This document shows, piece after piece, positions 9,675-18,588 of a stretch of DNA of 64,000 nucleotides. Both the position numbers and the translations under genes were made by a program. How positions within the stretch are numbered: the first letter of the stretch is position 1; each line of letters starts with the position of its first letter. The notes beneath the pieces were generated by a model that saw nothing but the letters and a program-made list of their open reading frames with translations, did not search any database and was not told the DNA's origin. Source of the DNA: Nocardia suismassiliense (GTDB lineage Bacteria; Actinomycetota; Actinomycetes; Mycobacteriales; Mycobacteriaceae); contig NZ_LT985361.1 of assembly GCF_900269665.1 (NCBI RefSeq), forward strand, positions 2,344,319 through 2,408,318, read 5' to 3'.

Positions 9675-9938
9675 GTGACAAAACCCGTGAACATGCGGCT
9701 ACCTGCCGATCTGCTCGCGGCGGCGGAGCTGGCCGCCGAGGACGACGGCGTCACCTTGGCGGTGTTCGTCACCCGGGCGATCGAGGAGAAACTGCTGCGT
9801 AGCGAGTTCGATCGGCACGCTCGAATGGTGGACGCAGCCGCCGCGGCGGCTCCCAGTCGTCTTCTTCGAAGGTCCCGCGCGATCCGCGACGGCCTCGCCA
9901 CCTGGAAAGCAGCGCAGCGCTTCGACGGGTCGCCGTGA
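9675..9938 (+). CDS. Small ribbon-helix-helix-like DNA-binding protein
   Basis: From GTG 9675 the product is 87 aa. VNMRLPADLLAAAELAAEDDGVTLAVFVTRAI fits a ribbon-helix-helix: one strand followed by two helices, as in Arc/CopG-type antitoxins. The C-terminus is helical and basic. An earlier ATG at 9609 overlaps the comEC stop (ATGA) and would add 22 residues unlike a conserved domain; both starts are possible. No toxin gene follows, so antitoxin function is not supported. The gene is not part of the known comEC-holA order in M. tuberculosis. Confidence 0.6.
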   Translation: MTKPVNMRLPADLLAAAELAAEDDGVTLAVFVTRAIEEKLLRSEFDRHARMVDAAAAAAPSRLLRRSRAIRDGLATWKAAQRFDGSP

Positions 9939-10000
9939 CGAGAACACGCGGAACCTGCGGGGTGGGGGTGTCGGTGGGGGACCGTAGGATCGCTGCCGTG

Positions 10001-10080
10001 ACCGAGCGCAGCGAGCGTCAGCGAGAGGACCATCGAACCGGCGCGCGTATGCGTGTGGCGGAGGCGAGCGTCGGCGAGGT
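10001..10080 (+). repeat. GAGCG/GGCGAG-rich interspersed repeat before holA
   Basis: ACCGAGCGCAGCGAGCGTCA (10001-10020) continues with GCGAGAG and, after a 30-nt spacer, GAGGCGAGCGTCGGCGAGGT (10061-10080). The words match those after nadD and rsfS. They probably form part of the holA leader. No protein-coding or RNA function is recognised. Confidence 0.35.
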
Positions 10081-10086
10081 GATGTC

Positions 10087-11055
10087 ATGACCGAGCGTCC
10101 TGCGCTGCACCTGATGTTGGGGGACGAGGAGTTGCTGGTCGAGCGGGCGGTGGCGGAGGTGACCGCGCAGGTGCGTGCGCTCGCGCCGGATGCCGATGCG
10201 GTGCCGGTCGATCGGATGCGGGCGGGTGACGCCAGCACGGCCGAACTGGCGGAGCTGTTGAGTCCGTCGCTGTTCGCCGAGGACCGAGTGATCATCCTGG
10301 AGTCGGCGGCCGAGGCGGGCAAAGACGCGGTCGCGGTGATCACCGCTGCGGCCGGTGATCCGCCCGAGGGCGTGGTGCTGGTGGTACTGCATTCGGGTGG
10401 TGGACGGGCCAAGGCCTTGGTGCCCGCGCTGCAGAAAGCCGGTGCGGTGGTGCACGACTGCGCCAAGGTGACCAAGGCGGCCGAACGCGTGGAGTTCGTG
10501 CGCGGCGAATTCCGCAACGCCGGAGTACGTGTCGCGGGCGACGTGGTGCAGGCGATGCTGGAGTCCGTCGGATCCGAACTGCGCGAGCTCGCCGCGGCCT
10601 GTTCGCAGCTGGTCTCCGATACCGGCGGCAAGATCGATGTCGCCGCCGTGCACCGTTATTACTCAGGCAGGGCGGAGGTGTCCGGTTTCGACGTGGCCGA
10701 GCTCGCCGTCGCCGGCGACCGCCCCGGCGCGATGGAGGCGCTGCGTTGGGCCAACGACCGCGGCGTCCCCCATGTCCTGCTCGCCGACGCCCTGGCCGAC
10801 TCCGTACACACCATCGCCCGCGTCGGTTCCGCAGGGCGCGGCGACCCGTTCAAACTCGCCCAGCAACTGGGCATGCCACCCTGGAAAGTCAAGAAGGCCC
10901 AAGCACAGGCCCGAAACTGGAACCCCACCACCATCGGCTCCGCCCTCCAGGTGGTCGCGGCCCTGAACGCCGACGTCAAGGGCGGCGCTGCGGACGCCAA
11001 CTACGCCCTCGAACACGCCCTCACCCAAATCCTGGATCTGCACGCCGCAGGCTGA
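10087..11055 (+). CDS. holA: DNA polymerase III subunit delta HolA
   Basis: The delta subunit opens the sliding clamp inside the clamp-loader complex. The 322-aa product starts with [15 protein letters not shown], the family's N-terminal block, has the [18 protein letters not shown] and [11 protein letters not shown] regions of the degenerate AAA+ fold, and a helical C-terminal collar domain ending [24 protein letters not shown]. Length is normal. Position after comEC matches Rv2413c. In M. tuberculosis rpsT follows directly, whereas here about 5.5 kb intervenes. Confidence 0.92.
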   Translation: MTERPALHLMLGDEELLVERAVAEVTAQVRALAPDADAVPVDRMRAGDASTAELAELLSPSLFAEDRVIILESAAEAGKDAVAVITAAAGDPPEGVVLVVLHSGGGRAKALVPALQKAGAVVHDCAKVTKAAERVEFVRGEFRNAGVRVAGDVVQAMLESVGSELRELAAACSQLVSDTGGKIDVAAVHRYYSGRAEVSGFDVAELAVAGDRPGAMEALRWANDRGVPHVLLADALADSVHTIARVGSAGRGDPFKLAQQLGMPPWKVKKAQAQARNWNPTTIGSALQVVAALNADVKGGAADANYALEHALTQILDLHAAG

Positions 11056-11219
11056 TCCACGAGCTGCCACCGTCGCTGGCCTCGGCCTCGCCGAACGCGC
11101 CGACGAGGACGTCTTCGACGACATGCTGCTGCACGTCGACGGCTGGCTGTGCGAGATCAAGGAAGTGCAGGTCCGCGACGCCGCACATCCTCGGTCCGCT
11201 GGCCGTCGAGTAGGGGAGT
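11054..11219 (+). pseudogene. Possible decayed gene fragment after holA
   Basis: In the frame beginning inside the holA stop, a stretch reads like real protein: LAERADEDVFDDMLLHVDGW followed by LCEIKEVQVRD. Acidic and hydrophobic spacing is natural and Arg/Pro runs are absent. After about residue 45 the frame decays into Ser/Arg-rich sequence. No credible start or family was recognised. It may be the remnant of a gene lost when accessory DNA entered between holA and rpsT. The rest of the 443-nt gap before the LCP gene shows nothing clear. Confidence 0.3.
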
Positions 11220-11498
11220 TCGCGAGCAGGTCGGCCGAGAAAATCGAGATGCTGGATGTGTGCTGTGGCACATGTGGCCGAGAACTCAATCAGTCGGATC
11301 GGGAGAGCTGCCGAGCGAAAGACGGCAGCCATCCGGGCCCGGCTGTAATCTCAGATCGCAACGTCAGATGAGGTTTGTCCGGTCCCGGATCGGCACCACC
11401 GAGGCGGCTTCGAGTCCACCTGCGACGTTCTGGCCAGCGGTTTCGCCAAGAATCGAGCCAATTGTCGGCTAATCGTTCGTGTCAAACTGGAATCGGTT

Positions 11499-12788
11499 AT
11501 GGACGAACGAACAGCACCGGTCTTTCCGGTCGAGGATTCCCGGCGGGGCCGCCTACGGCGCGGTCGGCCGCAGGGTGGCGCGCATCGTCGTCCGGAGCGC
11601 CGAGTGGGGCGAACCGCGCTGAAGGTACTGGCCGGTGGTGTGTCGATGGCGGTGCTCGCGGGCACCGCGGTCGGATGGGCGACCGAGGGGCGGTTCGACC
11701 GAGGGTTCACCAGGTCGGCGGCATTGGGTGTGGATGCACCGAGGTCGCTGGCCGGTGATACCAACGTGCTGCTGATCGGCCTGGACACTCGCAAGGATCA
11801 GGCCGGGAACGACCTGCCGAAAGAGATCCTGGACCAGCTGCACGCAGGCGACGGCGAAGAGGGCGGGTACAACGCGAACACGCTGATCCTGGTGCACATC
11901 CCCGCCGACATGAAAAAGATTGTGGCCGTGTCGATTCCGCGTGACGACTACGTCAAGGTCGCCGGCATCCCCGGCTACACCAACGTGAAGATCAAGGAAG
12001 CCTACGGTCTGAAGAAGGCGGCTGTGCAGGATGAACTGATCAGTCAGGGCGTGACCGACAGCAAGGCACTCGAGCGTGCGGGGCGCGAGGCGGGGCGAGC
12101 CTCGATCGTGCAGGCAGTGCGCGACCTGACCGGCGTGCCGATCGATCGATTCGGCGAGGTCACCCTGGCAGGTTTCTACGACTTGGCCAAGGCGTTGGGC
12201 GGAGTCGATGTCTGCCTCAACAAACCGGTGAATGACAGCTACTACTCCGGCGCCGATTTCCCCGCCGGCAGGCAGCGACTAGATCCGGCGCAATCGCTGG
12301 CGTTCGTCCGGCAGCGGCACGGCCTGGAGAACGGCGACCTCGATCGAACCCACCGCCAGCAGGCCTTCCTCACCTCGGTGGCCCTCGATCTGCGCAAGGC
12401 CGGCACCTTCACCGATGTCGGCAAGCTGTCCGCACTGATGGACGTCGCCCACCGCAATATCGTGCTGTCCGACGGCTGGAACATCACCGACTTCCTGCGC
12501 ACCCTCGGTTCATCCGAGAGCCCGGCCGTCGAATTCCGTACCCTGCCCGTGCTGCGCTACGACACCATCGACGGTCAGGACGTCAACATCATCGACCCGG
12601 CGGCCATCCGCCGCGAGGTCCGCGCCGCGTTCGGCGATTCGGACCCCAGCGTCGCGCTGTTCAAATCGACACGCCCGCCGACGCTGCCGACCACCGACCC
12701 GCTCGCCGGAACCGCAACGCCCACACCGGATGTCGGTGCACCGGTCGCTACCACCATCACCGGCGACACCATCCCCTGCGTCAACTGA
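11499..12788 (+). CDS. LytR-CpsA-Psr (LCP) family glycopolymer ligase
   Basis: LCP enzymes attach glycopolymers to peptidoglycan; in mycobacteria they join arabinogalactan to the wall. The 429-aa protein has an Arg-rich cytosolic N-terminus, one membrane anchor at about 40-60, then the extracellular LCP domain starting NVLLIGLDTRKD. Family blocks follow: SIPRDDYV, TNVKIKEAYG, LGGVDVCLNKPVNDSYY, FVRQRHGLENGDLDR and HRQQAFL. Asp and Arg residues of these blocks bind the pyrophosphate and metal. A Pro/Thr tail follows residue 395. It stands alone between holA and a divergent enzyme gene; its exact polymer is unknown. Confidence 0.9.
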   Translation: MDERTAPVFPVEDSRRGRLRRGRPQGGAHRRPERRVGRTALKVLAGGVSMAVLAGTAVGWATEGRFDRGFTRSAALGVDAPRSLAGDTNVLLIGLDTRKDQAGNDLPKEILDQLHAGDGEEGGYNANTLILVHIPADMKKIVAVSIPRDDYVKVAGIPGYTNVKIKEAYGLKKAAVQDELISQGVTDSKALERAGREAGRASIVQAVRDLTGVPIDRFGEVTLAGFYDLAKALGGVDVCLNKPVNDSYYSGADFPAGRQRLDPAQSLAFVRQRHGLENGDLDRTHRQQAFLTSVALDLRKAGTFTDVGKLSALMDVAHRNIVLSDGWNITDFLRTLGSSESPAVEFRTLPVLRYDTIDGQDVNIIDPAAIRREVRAAFGDSDPSVALFKSTRPPTLPTTDPLAGTATPTPDVGAPVATTITGDTIPCVN

Positions 12789-12891
12789 GTGAGCTGCACC
12801 GGCTTGCCCGAAGCCATCCGCTACGGTCTATGTCGGCCGGTGTGCCGAAATAGCCTGTGCGGCAAGAGCAATGTAACAACGGTGCCGACCC

Positions 12892-13524
12892 TCACATAGC
12901 GGCAGTAACTCGCTCGACCCCCGGCCCGGTCAACGCCGCAAGCCCCGCCTTCCGCCCCGTGGCGACAAGCAGCAGGTCACTGATCGGCCCCCGGATCTCC
13001 TCGGGCCCATCGCCACCCGCCCATTCCACGTCGGTGGCAACCAGCCGAATCCCACGCAACCGCTTGCGCGAACCGTAGAAAATATTGTTCCGCACATGTT
13101 CGAGCGCCGCGCACGCCTGCTCGAGGGGCATCTCCCGCACCCGGCCGAGCGGCCGCGCGACGTCCTGCCCGTGAATCATCATGTCCACCAACGGATCTAT
13201 CGGACTCGCCCCGGGCGCCCGGTGCGTCGATCCGGCCGACTCACGCACCTGTGCGATCAACTCGGCGGGCGTGAACCGAGCAGCGCGATCGCGAGCCAGC
13301 TTGTCGGTCATCCCATCCCAATCGCCACGGGCCTTGATGACCCCCACCAGCGTTTCCCGCAGACTGACCTTGCTGGACAGCGAGACGTGGGCCAGCACTT
13401 GATGCGCGTTCCAGCCGGCACACAGTGATTCCACTTGCCATTCGTGTTCGTCGAGGCCGTCGAAGAAGTCGGCCAGCGAGAGCCTTTCGGCCGTTACCCA
13501 CGCCTGGATCTGATCTCGGTCCAC
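12892..13524 (-). CDS. Maleylpyruvate isomerase family (mycothiol-type DinB-fold) protein
   Basis: The 210-aa product has the N-terminal metal-binding four-helix bundle of this family: RDQIQAWVTAERLSLADFFDGL, CAGWNAHQVLAHV and MMIHGQDVARPL. The His residues of the last two blocks probably bind metal. Related enzymes use mycothiol. The GTG at 13524 is chosen because GGAGGA lies just upstream; longer frames are unsupported. The C-terminal block GRKAGLAALTGPGVERV is also typical. Substrate unknown. Confidence 0.8.
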   Translation of the reverse strand: MDRDQIQAWVTAERLSLADFFDGLDEHEWQVESLCAGWNAHQVLAHVSLSSKVSLRETLVGVIKARGDWDGMTDKLARDRAARFTPAELIAQVRESAGSTHRAPGASPIDPLVDMMIHGQDVARPLGRVREMPLEQACAALEHVRNNIFYGSRKRLRGIRLVATDVEWAGGDGPEEIRGPISDLLLVATGRKAGLAALTGPGVERVTAAM

Positions 13525-13604
13525 TGTGTCCTCCGGGTTCGGTGTCGTCACCGTTACTGACGACCCGAACCGCGGAATTTCATCGCACTGCCGGAAAGTG
13601 CGCG

Positions 13605-13856
13605 TCAGGCCTGCTGCGGAGGTTGGACCAGGGCGGCCGTGACTTTGCGGACGAGCGGCAGCACGAGCAGCAACGTCGGAAAGGCGATGGGCCAGGACAC
13701 CGCCCAGGACCGCAACCAGACGCCGACCGCCAGGCCGTCGCTCATCAGCGTGCTGATCAGGGACACGATGCAGGTCATGAGAATGGACAGCAGCATCGGC
13801 AGAATCACTGCGGAATACCGGGCGGGCAGCTTGCCGAAAGTGTTGCGAGAGTTCAT
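13605..13856 (-). CDS. DUF2798 family small membrane protein
   Basis: The 83-aa protein has the DUF2798 layout: basic N-terminus KLPARYSAVILPMLLS, a first membrane helix (about 14-36), a short loop, and a second helix (about 52-70) reading WAVSWPIAFPTLLLVLPLV, then basic VRKVTAALV. Function is unknown in this family. It is upstream of the maleylpyruvate isomerase-like gene on the same strand, 80 nt apart, and could share its transcript. Confidence 0.8.
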   Translation of the reverse strand: MNSRNTFGKLPARYSAVILPMLLSILMTCIVSLISTLMSDGLAVGVWLRSWAVSWPIAFPTLLLVLPLVRKVTAALVQPPQQA

Positions 13857-14020
13857 CGTCGCTCCGTAAGTGTTCGTCAGGCAACGGCACCGCCGGATCG
13901 GCGGGGCCGGTGCGTTGGTTGACGTGAACGCTTACGGCGACAGGATGTCGCGGCGCCGAGCATAGGACAGCCGCACGCGGCGGCGCAAGCCGTGCCCGCA
14001 CCGCCGCGTGCACCGATTGC

Positions 14021-15091
14021 TCAGGCGCGGGCTTCGATCTTCAGGTCGCCGGAGACGACGCCGCGGGTCATCGGCCGCGCCAGCATGTCGTGCGGGAAAC
14101 CGAGTTCGATGGCGCTGGCCTGCTCGAGCCGGGCCAGTTGCGCGGAGTCGAATTCGACCTCGAGCGCGCCGAGGTTGTCCTCCAGTTGGGCGGCGGTGCG
14201 GGCACCGATGATGGGCGAGGTCACGCCGGGATTGCGCAGCGTCCAGGCCAGCGCGACCTGCGCGGGCGTCTTGCCCAGCTCGGTGGCGACATCCTTGACC
14301 ACGTCGGCGATGGACAGCGAGCGCTCGGTGAGCGCGCCCTGCGCGGCCGCGACGTTCTTGCGAGTGCCCTCGACCGCACCCTCGCTTTGGTGATCCAGGT
14401 CGTCTCGGGTGTATTTGCCGGTGAGCACACCGCTGCCGAGCGGTGACCACGGGATCACGCCGAGGCCGAGCTCGCGAGCCATCGGGATGAGGTCGCGTTC
14501 GACGGTCCGCTCGATCAGGCTGTATTCGATCTGCAATGCGATCAGCGGTGACCAGCCACGTAGGTCGGCGATGGTCTGCATGCGGGCCACCTGCCAGGCC
14601 GGCGCATCGGAGATGCCGACGTAGAGCACCTTGCCCGAACGCACGAGATCGTCCATGCCACGCAGGATTTCGTCGACGGGAGTCATGAAGTCCCAGGCGT
14701 GCAAGTAGAGCAGATCGATGTAGTCGGTGTTCAGTTTGCGCAGGCTCGCCTCGACCGAGGCGAACATCGACTTGCGGTGGTTCCCACCGGAATTGGGGTC
14801 ACCCGGGCGCCGCAGCATGGTGTATTTCGTTGCCAGCACCAGGCTTTCGCGATTGTCCGCGGTGAATTCGCCGAGAAGTTGCTCGGAGGTGCCGTTGGTG
14901 TACTGGCTCGCCGTGTCGATGAAGTTTCCGCCGCGGTCGAGATAGGTGTCGAAGATCTTGCGGGCCTCGTCCTTATCGGCGCCCCAACCCCAGTCGGCGC
15001 CGAAGGTGATCGTGCCGAGGGACAGCGGAGACACCCGAAGACCGGAGCGGCCGAGCAGCCGGTAGGTGTCGAGGGTACGGACTCCGGACAT
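14021..15091 (-). CDS. Aldo/keto reductase
   Basis: An NADPH-dependent oxidoreductase of the aldo/keto reductase superfamily, 356 aa. The catalytic tetrad is visible: Asp59 (FIDTAS), Tyr64 (SQYTNG), Lys89 (LATKY) and His131 (LHAWD). The cofactor-binding end has GVIPWSPLGSGVLTGKY and PIIGARTAAQLEDNLGAL. The physiological substrate cannot be read from sequence. It is transcribed divergently from an MmyB-type regulator gene, an arrangement often seen when such a regulator controls its neighbour. Confidence 0.9.
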   Translation of the reverse strand: MSGVRTLDTYRLLGRSGLRVSPLSLGTITFGADWGWGADKDEARKIFDTYLDRGGNFIDTASQYTNGTSEQLLGEFTADNRESLVLATKYTMLRRPGDPNSGGNHRKSMFASVEASLRKLNTDYIDLLYLHAWDFMTPVDEILRGMDDLVRSGKVLYVGISDAPAWQVARMQTIADLRGWSPLIALQIEYSLIERTVERDLIPMARELGLGVIPWSPLGSGVLTGKYTRDDLDHQSEGAVEGTRKNVAAAQGALTERSLSIADVVKDVATELGKTPAQVALAWTLRNPGVTSPIIGARTAAQLEDNLGALEVEFDSAQLARLEQASAIELGFPHDMLARPMTRGVVSGDLKIEARA

Positions 15092-15163
15092 GTCCAGCTC
15101 CTTGTCGTTGGTGCTGCAGTGGTGAGGAAACCCAGTCTTCAGCGGTGCGACCGGAGGGGTAAG

Positions 15164-15207
15164 GGAAGGTTTTTCCTGGGAAAGCCAGTCCTAGGCAGCC
15201 GTAATAT
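15164..15207 (+). promoter_or_regulatory. Divergent promoter/operator region of aldo/keto reductase and regulator
   Basis: GGAA-GGTTT-TTCC (15164-15176) is a small inverted repeat in the space between the divergent genes. TAATAT at 15202-15207 is a good -10 hexamer only 5 nt before GTG 15213 and 8 nt before ATG 15216, which suggests a leaderless transcript for the regulator. No matching -35 hexamer is clear. Confidence 0.4.
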
Positions 15208-15212
15208 CGACG

Positions 15213-16157
15213 GTGATGACCGGAATGGTGAACGCGACAGACGGCGCGAACTCGGGCCCCGGCGGCGCCCGCAGGCCTGCGAGCGCCACGAATCCCACCC
15301 AGGAACTCGCGTCCTTCCTGCGCGACCGCCGAGAGCGACTGAGACCCGGTGACCTCGGGTTACCGCCGCGCAGACAGGCGCGGCGCACGCCGGGGCTGCG
15401 GCGCGAGGAGGTCGCGGAGCTGGCGGGGGTCAGTACCGACTACATCGTCCGGCTGGAGCAGGGACGCGGCCTGCGTCCGTCCGCCGACGTGCTGGAGGCG
15501 TTGTCACGGGCGCTGCGGCTGAACGCCGACGAACGCGCCTACCTGTTCGATCTGGCGCAGCAGCGGCAGCCGAATGCCGGCAAGCCGGCCACCGTACCCG
15601 CGCCCGCGCTGGCCATGCTGGTGCACGATCTGTCGCCGCTACCGGCGATGCTCATCAACCACCGCTACGACATCCTGGCCTGGAATCGGGAGATGTCGCG
15701 GCTGATCATCGACTTCGACACGGTGCCGCCGCGTCAGCGCAACTCCATGTGGCTGTGCCTGATGGAGCCGAGCATGCGCGACTTCTACGTGGAGCGGGAG
15801 CGCATCATCCGCGAGGGTGTCGCGGACCTGCGCGCGGCCTGGGCGGCCCATCCCGACGACCAGGTGCTCGGTGAGCTGATCGCGGAGTTCACCGCACGCA
15901 GCGCGGAGTTCGAGCAGGGTTGGGTCAGGCACGACGTGCGGGTGCAGGGCCGCGGCGCCAAACCGCTGCGGCACCCGGTCGTCGGGCGGCTGGTGGTCAA
16001 TTACGAGGTGTTGATGCCGGTGCAGGATCCGGACCAGCGCATCATCATCTATCGGGCGGCCGATGCGGATTCGCAGACGGCGCTGGACCGGCTCATGGCC
16101 GATCCGGCGCCGTTGGTCGATCGCACGCCCTCGGCGGAACTCACTCCACCGAGCTGA
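15213..16157 (+). CDS. Helix-turn-helix regulator with MmyB-like ligand-binding domain
   Basis: The 314-aa protein has an N-terminal XRE-type HTH (about residues 28-100): LASFLRDRRERLRP, then RTPGLRREEVAELAGVSTDY, then IVRLEQGRGLRPSADVLEAL. A PAS-like MmyB domain follows: LPAMLINHRYDILAWNREMS, then NSMWLCLMEPSMRDFY. Actinobacterial members of this family commonly repress a neighbouring oxidoreductase and respond to a small ligand, so the divergent aldo/keto reductase is the likely target. The 3' end overlaps the next, convergent gene by 17 nt. Confidence 0.88.
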   Translation: MMTGMVNATDGANSGPGGARRPASATNPTQELASFLRDRRERLRPGDLGLPPRRQARRTPGLRREEVAELAGVSTDYIVRLEQGRGLRPSADVLEALSRALRLNADERAYLFDLAQQRQPNAGKPATVPAPALAMLVHDLSPLPAMLINHRYDILAWNREMSRLIIDFDTVPPRQRNSMWLCLMEPSMRDFYVERERIIREGVADLRAAWAAHPDDQVLGELIAEFTARSAEFEQGWVRHDVRVQGRGAKPLRHPVVGRLVVNYEVLMPVQDPDQRIIIYRAADADSQTALDRLMADPAPLVDRTPSAELTPPS

Positions 16158-16392
16158 GCACTAGCTCCTCGTCCTCTTCCTCCGACTCCTCGTATCGGCC
16201 CTCCCAGTCGTCGTACACGGGTACTTCGTCGTCACGCGTGACAACCCACTCCAACGAGTACGAGCCCTCCTCGTCGATGGGAACCATCACGTTCTCGATC
16301 TTCACCCCGATGCCCAGGACCTCGGCGGCCCGGATCACGTCGGGCAGATCCTCGCCACGGACCACAGTCTGATTGGCGTAAACGGTAACCAT
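16141..16392 (-). CDS. Small acidic hypothetical protein
   Basis: The 83-aa product starts MVTVYANQTVVRGEDLPDVI and ends in a strongly acidic tail (YEESEEEDEELVLSS). Two short strand-helix units are plausible and the tail has no regular fold. ATG 16392 is preferred because upstream codons read as Pro/Arg-rich shadow. It overlaps the convergent regulator gene at the 3' end. No family recognised; codon composition is consistent with a real gene. Confidence 0.6.
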   Translation of the reverse strand: MVTVYANQTVVRGEDLPDVIRAAEVLGIGVKIENVMVPIDEEGSYSLEWVVTRDDEVPVYDDWEGRYEESEEEDEELVLSSVE

Positions 16393-16483
16393 GCGCCGAA
16401 TGGTAGCTGGAACCTCCGACAGGCTGTGGGCCGATCCAGAATCCTCGCCGCCGAACAGGGCGCTGACCGGGTATGGGTACGAC

Positions 16484-16517
16484 AAAAGCCGCCGTGGTCG
16501 TCGAGGCCACGGCGGCT
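16484..16517 (-). terminator. Rho-independent terminator of rpsT
   Basis: An 11-bp perfect stem, AGCCGCCGTGG (16487-16497) pairing with CCACGGCGGCT (16507-16517) around a 9-nt loop. Read on the minus strand it ends in TTTTGTC, a short U-tract. It lies 39 nt beyond the rpsT stop. Confidence 0.85.
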
Positions 16518-16555
16518 GCGTCAGAAGCATGCGGTACCGGATCGGTACCGGGGAA

Positions 16556-16816
16556 TCAGATCTTGTTCAGAGCCAGCGCGAGGGCCGACTTCTTGTTGGC
16601 GGCCTGGTTGGCGTGGATGACGCCCTTCGAGGCAGCCTTGTCGAGCTTGCGGCTCGCGGTCTGGAGCTGCGCGGCGGCCTTCTCTTTGTCGCCGGCCGCG
16701 GCAGCTTCCCGGAAGCTGCGGATCGCGGTGCGCAGCGAGGACTTCACCGACTGGTTACGCTTGCGCGCTTCCTCGTTGGTACGGATCCGCTTCAACTGGG
16801 ACTTGATGTTGGCCAC
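16556..16816 (-). CDS. rpsT: 30S ribosomal protein S20
   Basis: The 86-aa protein reads [20 protein letters not shown] after the initiator, followed by [12 protein letters not shown] and [19 protein letters not shown], the classic bS20 pattern of basic helices that pack into 16S rRNA. The start is GTG at 16816 with GAGGAA about 7 nt upstream. Length matches other actinobacterial S20. Corresponds to Rv2412c. Confidence 0.95.
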   Translation of the reverse strand: MANIKSQLKRIRTNEEARKRNQSVKSSLRTAIRSFREAAAAGDKEKAAAQLQTASRKLDKAASKGVIHANQAANKKSALALALNKI

Positions 16817-17151
16817 GCCTGTTTCCTCGTGTTCCTGTCGCTGAGTGGTCTGTGCTGGAAAAGTTCCTGCGCGTGCGTCGCACCCTCGATAAACGGGTAA
16901 CGCAACGCCGAAGGTCGAGAATACCAGCCGCCGCTCGGGGCACGAAATCAGCACCGTCGACCGGGACGCTGCGCCGACCTCGCCCCGCGTGCCGCGGCGG
17001 CCGTGCAGGCTCATCGGTGCCGAGGTCGTTGTAGAGACCACACGTCTGGCGTAGCGTCCCGAGTGCAACCCGTTGATCTTGAACGGCACTGTTTTCTGAG
17101 CGACACCACGGCTGGCAATAGCTATACGTCTGGAACGCGGAAGGTGGACAG
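16817..17151. other. Divergent upstream region of rpsT and aquaporin genes
   Basis: No gene is supported in these 335 nt. The minus-strand frame upstream of S20 stays open but reads as unconserved sequence. The region must contain promoters for both genes; no convincing -35/-10 pair was picked out by eye. Confidence 0.4.
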
Positions 17152-17940
17152 ATGTCTCCAACGGCTCAAGAAGTTGTGGAAGAAGTCGCCGAGTACGGGC
17201 CGATTCCCGACAGCAAGAAGTGGGGAGCGGAGGCGCTCGGCACGTTCGTCCTGGTCATGGGCGGTGTCGGGACGGCGGTACTCGCGGGGGATCGGGTCGG
17301 CGCGCTGGGCGTGGCGCTGGCCTTCGGACTTTCACTGTTGTTTCTTGTTTATGCGATCGGGCCGATCTCCGGCTGCCACGTGAATCCCGCCGTGACGGTC
17401 GGTCATCTGCTGCTCGGCAGAATCAGTGTGGTCACCGCGGTCGGTTACTGGATCGCGCAATTGATCGGTGGCTTCCTGGCCGGGCTCGTATTGTTCGCGC
17501 TGGCGAAGAATCTGCCGTCCTACGACCGTGAGGCCAGTGGACTCGGCGCGAACGGCTGGGGTCCGCACAGCCCTTCGGCGCAAAAGGGCCCGCTTGGTGA
17601 GGTCGTCCTGCAGAACGGATACGGGCTGGCCGCGATGATCATCATCGAGGTGATGCTGACTGCGCTGCTGGTGTTCGTGGTGCTCGCCTCGACCGACCAG
17701 CTCTCCGATGTGCCGTTGGCCGGCCTGTCGATCGGTGTCACGCTGGCGGTCATCCACCTGATCTCGATCCCGGTGGACAACACCTCCGTCAACCCCGCGC
17801 GCAGCCTCGCCGTCGCCCCCTATCAGGACGGCGCGATGGGGCAGGTCTGGGCTTTCGTGGTGTTCCCGCTGATCGGCGGTGCGCTCGGCGCGCTGGTGTA
17901 CGGCCTGCTGTTCGGTCGCTCGCGCAACGTGCTGTCCTGA
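17152..17940 (+). CDS. aqpZ: Aquaporin Z-type water channel
   Basis: A 262-aa major intrinsic protein with six membrane helices and two NPA half-helices: [12 protein letters not shown] (NPA 78-80) and [10 protein letters not shown] (NPA 214-216). The selectivity-filter residues of water-specific E. coli AqpZ are retained: Phe in ALAFGL (58), His in IHLISIPV, Thr in DNTSVN and Arg217. This predicts a water rather than a glycerol channel. GGAAGG lies 9 nt upstream of the ATG. A stretch between helices 3 and 4 (about 124-148) is longer and more polar than in AqpZ. Confidence 0.9.
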   Translation: MSPTAQEVVEEVAEYGPIPDSKKWGAEALGTFVLVMGGVGTAVLAGDRVGALGVALAFGLSLLFLVYAIGPISGCHVNPAVTVGHLLLGRISVVTAVGYWIAQLIGGFLAGLVLFALAKNLPSYDREASGLGANGWGPHSPSAQKGPLGEVVLQNGYGLAAMIIIEVMLTALLVFVVLASTDQLSDVPLAGLSIGVTLAVIHLISIPVDNTSVNPARSLAVAPYQDGAMGQVWAFVVFPLIGGALGALVYGLLFGRSRNVLS

Positions 17941-17948
17941 GTCGATCC

Positions 17949-17986
17949 GAGAGCCCATCGGCGCCGAGGGGTGCCGATGGGCTCTC
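17949..17986. terminator. Strong hairpin between aquaporin and PemK-like genes
   Basis: GAGAGCCCATCGGC (17949-17962) pairs perfectly with GCCGATGGGCTCTC (17973-17986), a 14-bp stem with a 10-nt loop. It lies 9 nt after the aqpZ stop and between convergent genes, so it can serve both directions. No T-tract follows. Confidence 0.75.
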
Positions 17987-18036
17987 CGCTATTCCGCGGA
18001 ACAGTGTTGCAGGACGATGCGATCACCGTAATCGAT

Positions 18037-18588
18037 TCAGTGCCAGGCGTATTCGGCGCACAACCGGTGGGCGACAAGGTCGAACGACTTGCGGGGCAAG
18101 ATGGCTCCCTCGCGCCGGATGCCTGCCTCTGGCACGTCGAGCACCCGGTCCAGCCGAACCCAGCTCGGCCTGCCCTCGGGATCCCAACTGCCGCTGCCGA
18201 TCCCGACCCAGTTCGGGTCGCGCGCCCGGTCCGCCTTCGACGACAGCATCAACCCGAGCAGGGTCCTGCGGTCGCGCCCGACCACCAGCACCGGCCGGTC
18301 CTTGCCGTTGCTCGGATCCTCCTCGAACGGCACCCAGGTCCATACGATCTCGCCCGGATCGGCCCGCCCGTCCAACTGCGGCGAGTACACGATCTGCCGG
18401 GCCCGCTCGGCCGTCGGCACCGGAGTCGACGCGGTCGGGCGCACCTTCACCGCAGGCGTGCGCCGCTGACTCAACGACCCGACCAGCCGCTCCACCAGCC
18501 GCGGCCCCTGCTGCCTGACGAGCTTGGGACCCTGCTCCTTAGCGATAAGTCCGAGCTGCTTGCCGAGGGAGTTCCAACTTCGGGCCAT
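18037..18588 (-). CDS. PemK/MazF-like protein of the Rv2405 type
   Basis: The 183-aa product has a helical, basic N-terminus (MARSWNSLGKQLGLIAKEQG) and a C-terminal PemK/MazF-like barrel: DPGEIVWTWVPFEEDPSNGK, then RPVLVVGRDRRTLLGLMLSS, then VRLDRVLDVPEAGIRREGA. MazF toxins cleave RNA. No antitoxin gene is adjacent and the family is a conserved single gene in mycobacteria near lepA, so a housekeeping or RNA-processing role is more likely than a toxin module. ATG 18588 is chosen; an ATG 7 codons upstream is possible. Confidence 0.75.
   Translation of the reverse strand: MARSWNSLGKQLGLIAKEQGPKLVRQQGPRLVERLVGSLSQRRTPAVKVRPTASTPVPTAERARQIVYSPQLDGRADPGEIVWTWVPFEEDPSNGKDRPVLVVGRDRRTLLGLMLSSKADRARDPNWVGIGSGSWDPEGRPSWVRLDRVLDVPEAGIRREGAILPRKSFDLVAHRLCAEYAWH

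Noticed and set aside
18037..18588. PemK/MazF-like gene as part of the adjacent defence module or a toxin-antitoxin pair
   Set aside because: No antitoxin gene is next to it, it has its own spacing from the ATPase pair, and it matches a conserved single gene near lepA in mycobacteria (Rv2405).
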